Assembly (NCBI RefSeq): GCF_016342265.1
Contig: NZ_JAEIOS010000012.1
Location: 124,001-188,000, forward strand
Length of the DNA stretch: 64,000 bases
Direction: 5' to 3'
Origin: Corynebacterium meridianum
GTDB taxonomy: Bacteria; Actinomycetota; Actinomycetes; Mycobacteriales; Mycobacteriaceae
Shown here one piece after another: positions 57,742-64,000 of the stretch. The translations under genes and the position numbers were made by a program. Every line of letters starts with the position of its first letter. Position 1 is the first letter of the stretch. The notes under the pieces were generated by a model. That model was not told the origin of the DNA. It saw only the letters and a list, made by a program, of their open reading frames with translations, and did not search any database.

Positions 57742-58188
57742 GTGAGCCAATTCCGACGCTGTTCCCGCCCGGGCTGCGGCAAACCCGCCGTGGCCACACT
57801 GACGTACGCCTACGCCGAGTCGACGGCGGTGATCGGTCCACTCGCCCCGAACAGCGAGCCCCACAGCTGGGACCTGTGCGACCATCACGCCGGTTCCATC
57901 ACCGCACCCCTCGGGTGGGAACTGCTGCGGTTCAACCACATACATCCGGAATTCGGCGAGGACGATGACCTCACCGCCCTGGCTGAGGCCGTCCGCGAAG
58001 CAGGCCGGTCCACCTCGGGGCTCGTTCCGGAAGGCACCGACTCCACTCCGCCACCCGACGACTCCAGGCATCCCGCCCGCCGCATGCCGCGCATCCAGGC
58101 GGCCCGGCAGCGTCGTCGTTCACATCTGCACGTCGTGCCCGATCCCGATGAGACCAGCCCCGATTCATCCGGCGAACGGGATGAATGA
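57742..58188 (+). CDS. DUF3499 family protein
   Basis: The 148-residue protein starts with a putative zinc ribbon: C7, C12, C46 and H48/H49 (RRCSRPGCG...DLCDHH). The C-terminal half is acidic and then Arg/Pro-rich and probably unstructured. The family is conserved next to pmmA in actinobacteria (Rv3258c). GTG 57742 has TAGACT (57728-57733) ending eight bases upstream, a leaderless start, so no ribosome site is needed. Function unknown. Confidence 0.85.
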   Translation: MSQFRRCSRPGCGKPAVATLTYAYAESTAVIGPLAPNSEPHSWDLCDHHAGSITAPLGWELLRFNHIHPEFGEDDDLTALAEAVREAGRSTSGLVPEGTDSTPPPDDSRHPARRMPRIQAARQRRRSHLHVVPDPDETSPDSSGERDE

Positions 58189-58433
58189 CCTAGTGTGTCC
58201 CGGAGTGTGAGAGCGCCGCGACCCGGGTGCGGTCGACGGTGGTCGACCTCTGGATCACGCACCCCGGTCCGGGCGTGAAACCGCATCCCGGGGACTTCTC
58301 CGGGATGGCGTTCCGGAAGCCTCCGGGTATGATCGGGCGGAAACAGAAACGGCGCTGAGTGAATGACGCGTGAACGCCGGACCTGCGCCGGTGTTCTGCA
58401 GCTTCTGCGCCCATCCCGAAGGAGAACCAGCAC

Positions 58434-59810
58434 ATGCGTACCCGCGCTTCCGTTGACGCCGTCATCAAGGCCTACGACATCCGGGGAGTGGTCGGGGACG
58501 GCATCGACGCCGACTTCGTCCGCGACACCGGCGCCGCCTTCGCCCGGCTCATGCGTGCGGAAGGGGCCACACTCGTCGCGGTCGGGCACGACATGCGTGA
58601 CTCCTCGCCCGAACTCGCCACCGCATTCGCCGGGGGAGTCGCGGAACAGGGCCTCGATGTCGAGATGCTCGGTTTGACCTCCACCGACGAGCTCTACTAC
58701 GTGTCTGGGGCGAAAGACTGTCCCGGTGCGATGTTCACCGCGAGCCACAACCCCGCGAAATACAACGGAATCAAACTCTGCCGCGCGGGGGCGCGCCCGG
58801 TCGGTCAGTCCTCGGGCCTGGCCACCATCGCGGACGACCTCGTCGCCGGTGTGCCCGGGTTCGACGGGCCCGCGGGGACGGTGACGGAGAGCGACGTCCT
58901 CGCCGACTACGGGGCATTCCTCCGTTCACTGGTCGATCTCTCCGGGATCCGCCCGCTCACGGTCGCGGTCGATGCGGGCAACGGCATGGGTGGACTGACC
59001 GTACCGGCTGTGTTCGAGGGGCTGCCCGTGGACATCCGCCCGCTCTACTTCGAGCTCGACGGAACCTTCCCCAACCACGAGGCGAACCCCCTGGAGCCGG
59101 CCAACCTCCGGGATCTCCAGCAGTTCGTCCTCGACACGGGGGCGGACATCGGACTCGCGCTCGACGGCGATGCGGACCGGTGTTTCGTCATCGACGAGAA
59201 GGGCCGGCCCGTCAGTCCCTCCGCGGTGTGCGCGATCGTCGCGGAACGCTATCTGGCGGACCGTCCCGGTGCTGCGATCATCCACAACCTGATCACCTCC
59301 CGGGCGGTACCGGAGATCATCGCGGAGAACGGCGGCCGCGCGGTCCGTACCCGCGTCGGACACTCGTTCATCAAGGCGACCATGGCGGAGGAGAACGCCG
59401 TTTTCGGCGGTGAGCACTCCGCCCACTACTACTTCACGGAGTTCTTCAACGCGGACTCCGGTCTGCTGGCGGCCATGCACGTTCTCGCGGCCCTGGGGCA
59501 CCAGGACTCCCCGATGAGCGAGATGATGGCACGGTACGACCGATACGCGGCCTCCGGGGAGATCAACTCACGTCTCGAGAACTCGACCGCGCAGGCCGAG
59601 CGGACCGAGGCCGTCCTTGAGGCGTTCGCCGACCGCACCGAATCCGTCGACCGTCTCGACGGGGTCACGGTGAGCCTCGCGGACACTCCCGCATGGTTCA
59701 ACCTGCGGGCCTCGAACACCGAGCCGCTGCTGCGTCTGAATGTCGAGGCACCCAGTGCCGGGGAGGTCGACGCGCTCGTTTCCGAGATACTGGCGATCAT
59801 TCGGGCCTAG
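58434..59810 (+). CDS. pmmA: Phosphomannomutase
   Basis: The 458-residue alpha-D-phosphohexomutase converts mannose 6-phosphate to mannose 1-phosphate. It has IKAYDIRGVVG near the start, the phosphoserine loop TASHNPAKYNGIK (S104), the metal loop LDGDADR (about 244-249), GGEHSAHYYF and RASNTEPLLRLN (phosphate binding). The length is normal. ATG follows GAAGGAG. Together with manA and the guanylyltransferase it gives GDP-mannose. Confidence 0.93.
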   Translation: MRTRASVDAVIKAYDIRGVVGDGIDADFVRDTGAAFARLMRAEGATLVAVGHDMRDSSPELATAFAGGVAEQGLDVEMLGLTSTDELYYVSGAKDCPGAMFTASHNPAKYNGIKLCRAGARPVGQSSGLATIADDLVAGVPGFDGPAGTVTESDVLADYGAFLRSLVDLSGIRPLTVAVDAGNGMGGLTVPAVFEGLPVDIRPLYFELDGTFPNHEANPLEPANLRDLQQFVLDTGADIGLALDGDADRCFVIDEKGRPVSPSAVCAIVAERYLADRPGAAIIHNLITSRAVPEIIAENGGRAVRTRVGHSFIKATMAEENAVFGGEHSAHYYFTEFFNADSGLLAAMHVLAALGHQDSPMSEMMARYDRYAASGEINSRLENSTAQAERTEAVLEAFADRTESVDRLDGVTVSLADTPAWFNLRASNTEPLLRLNVEAPSAGEVDALVSEILAIIRA

Positions 59811-59977
59811 CCGGCCACCGCCGGCCGGGCGCCATCCTTCGGGGGCCGTTCCGCGCTACCCTGGGGGATCACACAACACCACACCGGTGGTGCAATGATG
59901 CACGGAACGGATGGTCGGGAAGTCGCCTCCGAGTTCCCTCCGGTGTCGGCGATTCGCGTGCAGAGAGGATCCCGGTC

Positions 59978-60973
59978 ATGGAGAATGCCACGTACGAACC
60001 CGACTGGTCGGACGGATCACGGTACGACGGTGACGCCGTCAGGTTCTTCGACGTCGCCCACGAGGGCGCACAGGTGCGGTGCGTCGCCGGATTCATCGCG
60101 GACGGCGCACTCGACGAGATCGTCGGTACCCGTCCCCGGAGCGTGATCATCGTCGCGGGTGACCTGCTCTCGACACGGGCGGCACAGCTCGCCGTCTCGC
60201 TCCGGTCGCCGTTGCGGCAGCCAATGGTGGTCACCGACGTGCTTCCCTCCTACGCGGGCCCCCTGGATGTGGTCATCGTCGCTTCGGGCCGTGGCGACGA
60301 TCCCGAGCGCGCCCGGGCACTGTCCGCGGCGGTGGGACGTGGCTGCGCCGCGATACTCGTCGCACCGGCGCGGGGGCCGCTCGTGGATGATGCTCCGGCC
60401 CGCGTCGCCGTGGTTCCGGAACCACCCACCGTCCAGGCGATCTCTCCCGCCAGGGTCGTCGCGACCGTCGACGCGGTCCTGGACCTGCTCGAGCAGGATC
60501 CCGCACTCGTCGTCGAATCCCTCAAGCGGGTCGCGGACGAGATCGACGCCGAGCTGGTCACCGTGAGGCCCGAGCGCGATGAGGTGGTGAATCCGGCCCG
60601 CAGACTCCGTGACAGTATCGCGGGCCGCACTATCATCCACTCGGCGGAGGAGCCGGTGGGAACGGCGGTGGCGGGCGTGGTCACCGCGATCTGGGACTCC
60701 GCGGGGCTCCCGGGTGCCGTCATCCCGCAGCCCGAACTGGCTGTCGCGCTGCCTGCGCTCCGTCCGCATGTGACGGATGTGTTCCATGACCCCTATCTCG
60801 ACGATCGTCCGGCGATGCTATCCTTGAGGATTGTTGTCTGGGCGGCTGAGGACACCCGACTGCCCGACGCGACCGCTCAGGGCTGGGGAGAACCGGCGCC
60901 GGGTCGACTCGCGGGCGCGCTGCGCCTGACCACCCGCGGCTGGGCCGCTTCCATCTACCGCGCCACCGAATGA
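59978..60973 (+). CDS. TobH-like protein (SIS/phosphosugar isomerase fold)
   Basis: The 331-residue protein is the conserved Rv3256-type gene that lies between pmmA and manA in actinobacteria. Segments PRSVIIVAGDLLSTRAAQLA, PMVVTDVLPSYAGPLDVVIV and TIIHSAEEPVGTAVAGV resemble the two SIS-like domains of phosphoglucose/phosphomannose isomerases, but the catalytic His/Glu set is not clear. A role in mannose-phosphate metabolism fits the position. ATG 59978 follows GAGAGGA. The gap to manA is 18 bases, so they are co-transcribed. Confidence 0.75.
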   Translation: MENATYEPDWSDGSRYDGDAVRFFDVAHEGAQVRCVAGFIADGALDEIVGTRPRSVIIVAGDLLSTRAAQLAVSLRSPLRQPMVVTDVLPSYAGPLDVVIVASGRGDDPERARALSAAVGRGCAAILVAPARGPLVDDAPARVAVVPEPPTVQAISPARVVATVDAVLDLLEQDPALVVESLKRVADEIDAELVTVRPERDEVVNPARRLRDSIAGRTIIHSAEEPVGTAVAGVVTAIWDSAGLPGAVIPQPELAVALPALRPHVTDVFHDPYLDDRPAMLSLRIVVWAAEDTRLPDATAQGWGEPAPGRLAGALRLTTRGWAASIYRATE

Positions 60974-60991
60974 GGACGTGAGTTCAGAAAC

Positions 60992-62197
60992 ATGCATCTG
61001 CTGACAGGTACGGTCCGTACGTATCCGTGGGGCTCACGGACGGCTATCGCGGAGCTCCGGGGTCTGCCGACGCCATCCCCCCGGCCTGAAGCTGAACTCT
61101 GGTTCGGATCCCACCCGGGAGGATCCTCGACGGTGGGGGACACCCCGTTGATCGACATCATCGCATCCGATCCGGAGTCCGCCCTGGGGGGTCGGGTCTG
61201 CTCACAGTACGGCGGACGCCTGCCGTTCCTGCTGAAGATCCTCGCGGCGGCTGAGCCGCTGTCGCTCCAGGCCCACCCGTCCCTCGATCAGGCGCGCGAA
61301 GGTTGCGCCAGGGAGGATGCGGCCGGGATCCCCCGGAACGCGAACAACCGCAACTACCGTGACGACAACCACAAACCCGAGCTGATCGTCGCCCTCACAG
61401 ATTTCGAGGCTCTCGCCGGATTCCGGCCCCTGGCCGAGACCGTCCGGTTGTTCGACGCCATCGCGTGCCCTGAGCTGGAGCGGTACCTGACCATGCTCGA
61501 CAGTGATCCCGAGCATGAGGAGACGAATCTCCGTGCGTTGTTCACCACCTGGATCACCATTCCGGCCGCGACCCGGACCGCTCTGATCGATAAGGTCACC
61601 GGGTGCATCCGGCGGACCATCGGGAACACCGACATCGACCCCTGGATCCTCGATGTCCTCCGGAACATCCTGGCGCTGGACGAACGCTATCCGGGTGACG
61701 TCGGGGTGCTCGGGGCCCTGCTGCTCAACAAGATAAACCTGAACCCCGGCGAGGCGGTGTTCCTCGATGCCGGCCAGCTGCACGCCTATGTCTCCGGCAT
61801 GGGGGTCGAGATCATGGCCAATTCGGACAACGTCCTGCGTGGCGGACTCACATCCAAACACGTCGACGTGCCCGAGCTGGTGAGGGTGCTCACCTTCCGG
61901 GCTCTCGGGGATCCCGTAGTCCGGGGCGAAGTTGACGGTGAGGCCACGCACTACCCGGTTCCGACCGGGGAGTTCGATCTCACCCGGTACAATCTGCGGC
62001 CGGGATCGTCCACGGTCGTGGAACATGACGGTCCGGTCATCGTCCTGTGCACCGCAGGCCAGGCGACGGCGAGCCACGGCGTCGAGGATGAACCTCTCGT
62101 AATGACTCCGGGCACCGCGCTCTGGATCCCGGCCTCGGACAGCGCCGTCACCGTGTCGACCTCCGAGGGATCGGAATTGTTCGTCGCCAAGGCCTGA
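60992..62197 (+). CDS. manA: Mannose-6-phosphate isomerase
   Basis: The 401-residue type I isomerase links fructose 6-phosphate and mannose 6-phosphate. Zinc ligands are visible: LQAHPSLDQ (about 90), the Glu in DNNHKPELIVALTDFEALAGF, and GEAVFLDAGQLHAYV with GMGVEIMANSDNVLRGGLTSKHVD in the jelly roll. A GAGGA lies about 13 bases before the ATG. It ends the pmmA/TobH/manA group. The C-terminus converges with a Pro/Thr-rich protein gene. Confidence 0.94.
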   Translation: MHLLTGTVRTYPWGSRTAIAELRGLPTPSPRPEAELWFGSHPGGSSTVGDTPLIDIIASDPESALGGRVCSQYGGRLPFLLKILAAAEPLSLQAHPSLDQAREGCAREDAAGIPRNANNRNYRDDNHKPELIVALTDFEALAGFRPLAETVRLFDAIACPELERYLTMLDSDPEHEETNLRALFTTWITIPAATRTALIDKVTGCIRRTIGNTDIDPWILDVLRNILALDERYPGDVGVLGALLLNKINLNPGEAVFLDAGQLHAYVSGMGVEIMANSDNVLRGGLTSKHVDVPELVRVLTFRALGDPVVRGEVDGEATHYPVPTGEFDLTRYNLRPGSSTVVEHDGPVIVLCTAGQATASHGVEDEPLVMTPGTALWIPASDSAVTVSTSEGSELFVAKA

Positions 62198-62207
62198 GAG
62201 GCGCAGC

Positions 62208-63053
62208 CTAGCCGGGGTCGTTGGTGGGGGCAGGACGTTCCGGTGACCGGACCCCCGTCTCCACGGGGCCGGACCGGGCGTCCGGGATTGTCCCCGTTGA
62301 CGGAACCGGTGGTGCGGGGGAAACCGGAGCGTCGGCTTCAGGTGCATCCCCGGTCGGAACCAGCGGCGGTTCAGGCGGCTCGATGGCCGTCGGTGGCGGT
62401 TCCACCGGGTTCCCCTGATCGGGTTCCGTGGTCCCGGTGGGGGCCGGTTCGGCTGCGGGGGTGGTCGTTGCGGTGGGGGCCGGTTCGGCCGCGGGACTGG
62501 TGGTTGCGGTGGTCGTGGACGGCTCCGTGGCCTCGACGGTCGGGGACGGTGAGTCGGGTACCGGGGACGTCGTCGTTACGGGCGTGGCGCTCGTCGAGAC
62601 CCCCGTGTCGGATTCATCGTGGCCTGGGACCGGCGCCACCGGTGCGGAACCCGGCCGGGACGGGCCGGGCTGGGCCGGGGGGCGGAATGCGGTGGTCGGG
62701 GTGGCGGGTCGGGAGCCCTGCGATCCGGGGGCGGGTATGTGCGCGTTCGGTGGGAGCAGGGGATCCGACCGGTCGATCGTGATCCGTGCCGTGGCCGGCG
62801 GGCGTGCCTCGACGGGCCCCTCCCGTGGATCTGTCGCGGTCGAGGTGGCGGACAGTGGCGCCGTCGATTCCGTGAAAGCGGTCGGGGAAGTGGATACGGT
62901 CGTGGCCGTCGATGTCGGTGTTGTCGACTCCCGTGCCGTTGTGGCTAAGGTAGGTGCCGGAGCCGTTGATCGCCAGACCCCGAGTCCAACTGCACAGGCG
63001 AGGAGGCACCCGATGACGATGAAAACGAGGATTCTTCCCGTTTCTCGCTTCAT
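62208..63053 (-). CDS. Membrane-anchored Pro/Thr/Ala-rich protein
   Basis: The 281-residue protein has a short cytoplasmic start (MKRETGR), one signal-anchor helix (8-29) and then about 250 residues of Thr/Ser/Pro/Ala, with two copies of PAAEPAPT and long runs of TTT and PPP. The mature part has no globular domain and is a typical target of O-mannosylation, consistent with a surface stalk. ATG 63053 follows GGAGAGG. The position beside manA may be a coincidence. Confidence 0.7.
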   Translation of the reverse strand: MKRETGRILVFIVIGCLLACAVGLGVWRSTAPAPTLATTARESTTPTSTATTVSTSPTAFTESTAPLSATSTATDPREGPVEARPPATARITIDRSDPLLPPNAHIPAPGSQGSRPATPTTAFRPPAQPGPSRPGSAPVAPVPGHDESDTGVSTSATPVTTTSPVPDSPSPTVEATEPSTTTATTSPAAEPAPTATTTPAAEPAPTGTTEPDQGNPVEPPPTAIEPPEPPLVPTGDAPEADAPVSPAPPVPSTGTIPDARSGPVETGVRSPERPAPTNDPG

Positions 63054-63278
63054 CGCCTCTCCTCGGAGCACCGTGGCAGGGACTGTGGTGCCTCGTCGTA
63101 CTCGGTGGTTTTTCGGTGCCGCATGATCCGCTACCGGTGCACCCGTGGTTCCCCACCGGTTCATCCCCGGCGGAAACCGCAGGTGGCGGCTCTGTGACAG
63201 TAGACATTAGCATGGTGTCCGGATCGGGGAAGCCCGGTCACGGGCGATATTGCCCTCGAGAGAGCAGGAGAAGTCCAC

Positions 63279-63641
63279 ATGGGCGCATGGGATAACAAGA
63301 TCCTCAACGATCCGGTCAACACGGATTTTCTGGATGAGCTGACCGCCCTCGACGACGACGAGATCGTCGAGACCGTCGCGGATGCCTGCAAGCTGCTGCT
63401 GGGCGATCCGCACGTGACCGACGTCGACCGGGCGAACGGACAGTGCGCTGCGACGATCGCCGCGATCTGGGCCGGCGCACCCTACTCGGCCGGAGACGTC
63501 GTCGAGGAATACCCCTTCATCCGTGAGCTCATCGGAAGCGGGGACGAATCGTTGTACGACGACGCGACATCGGTCCTCGAGGAGGTTGACGAGGAGTACG
63601 ACACGGAGCCCTACATCGAGGCTCTCGGCGTCGTCGCCTGA
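63279..63641 (+). CDS. DUF4259 family protein
   Basis: The 120-residue acidic protein begins MGAWDNKILNDPVNTDFLDEL, the DUF4259 signature (GxWxxxxxxNDxxxDxxxEL), followed by three helices. Found in many actinobacteria and in toxin-immunity-like settings, but the function is unknown. ATG follows AGGAGAAG. It lies just before tmk. Confidence 0.85.
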   Translation: MGAWDNKILNDPVNTDFLDELTALDDDEIVETVADACKLLLGDPHVTDVDRANGQCAATIAAIWAGAPYSAGDVVEEYPFIRELIGSGDESLYDDATSVLEEVDEEYDTEPYIEALGVVA

Positions 63642-63681
63642 CCACCGTCCGTCCTCTCGACCACACCCCAGGACAGAATTC

Positions 63682-64000
63682 ATGATCGTCAGCATCGAAG
63701 GCATCGACGGAGCGGGAAAGAACACTCTCGTCACCGAACTCAGGAAGCGGACCGGAGCTGAGGTCCTGTGCTTTCCCCGCTACAACACCTCCCTGCCCGC
63801 CCGGTTGGCCGCTCGGGCGCTGCACGGGGAGATGGGCGATCTCACGGACAGTATCCACGGAATGGCCACGCTGTTCGCCCTCGACCGGTACGGCGCACGG
63901 GATGTCCTGGACCGGTTCCGGGACAGTACCGAGCTCATCGTGCTCGACCGGTACGTGGCGAGCAATGCCGCGTACTCCTCCGCACGTGCCGAGGACCTGT
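63682..64000 (+). CDS. tmk: Thymidylate kinase, 3' end beyond the window
   Basis: The first 106 residues are visible: the ATP loop GIDGAGKNT (8-16), a dTMP-site region FPRYNT, and the LID-proximal DRYVASNAAYSSA. It phosphorylates dTMP to dTDP. The loop reads GKNT where the common form is GKST. ATG 63682 follows AGGACAG. In C. glutamicum the S-adenosylhomocysteinase gene lies between manA and tmk; it is absent here. Confidence 0.93.
   Translation, partial: MIVSIEGIDGAGKNTLVTELRKRTGAEVLCFPRYNTSLPARLAARALHGEMGDLTDSIHGMATLFALDRYGARDVLDRFRDSTELIVLDRYVASNAAYSSARAEDL

Noticed and set aside
62420..62520. Tandem repeat DNA suggestive of a CRISPR or VNTR
   Set aside because: It is the coding sequence of the Ala/Glu/Pro/Thr repeats of the stalk protein, with only two copies.

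Overview
The window reads as a stretch of chromosome from a high-GC Corynebacterium. The evidence is a dense set of corynebacterial core genes in an order I know from C. glutamicum: yihY/dacB/add, upp/pmmB/lpdA, prpR and prpDBC, pyc, accBC, thtR, maf, accE/accD1/accD3, birA, purK/purE, a Tus-type sugar ABC transporter, lcpA, rmlD/wbbL/mpg, whiB2, pmmA/manA and tmk. The last third also has the mycobacterial order around the arabinogalactan-linker genes. Species assignment is not possible from the sequence alone. No rRNA, tRNA, CRISPR array or insertion sequence was seen.

Layout. 1-12.6 kb: a secreted protein cut by the left edge, a YihY membrane protein, a D,D-carboxypeptidase, adenosine deaminase, a protein with two copies of the same module, a small protein coupled to an NlpC/P60 peptidase, upp, a phosphohexomutase, an M20 peptidase and an LpdA-type quinone reductase. 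12.6-21.8 kb: the methylcitrate operon prpDBC with its divergent regulator prpR, then pyruvate carboxylase. 21.8-34.6 kb: a Fic protein, glpK, accBC, a rhodanese, an orphan ATP-grasp protein, a cluster of small envelope and housekeeping genes, and cardiolipin synthase. 34.6-38.2 kb: a visibly AT-rich islet with one large gene, an AAA ATPase with the features of a RloC-type anticodon nuclease. 38.2-45.9 kb: accE, accD1, accD3, birA and the purKE group. 46-51 kb: a trehalose-type ABC importer. 51-64 kb: cell-wall linker and mannose-activation genes, whiB2, and the start of tmk.

How the genes fit together. Pyc, AccBC, AccD1, AccD3, AccE and the biotin ligase BirA lie within about 25 kb, so nearly all biotin-dependent carboxylation is encoded here together with the enzyme that biotinylates it. 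PrpDBC handles propionyl-CoA. PmmA, ManA and Mpg supply GDP-mannose. RmlD, WbbL and the LCP protein build and attach the rhamnose linker of arabinogalactan.

A striking regulatory feature is that many genes have a TANNNT -10 box that ends 6-8 bases before the start codon, which implies leaderless transcripts and decides several starts. The most likely unusual system is the RloC-like ATPase in the AT-rich islet, which has no restriction-modification partner beside it in this window.
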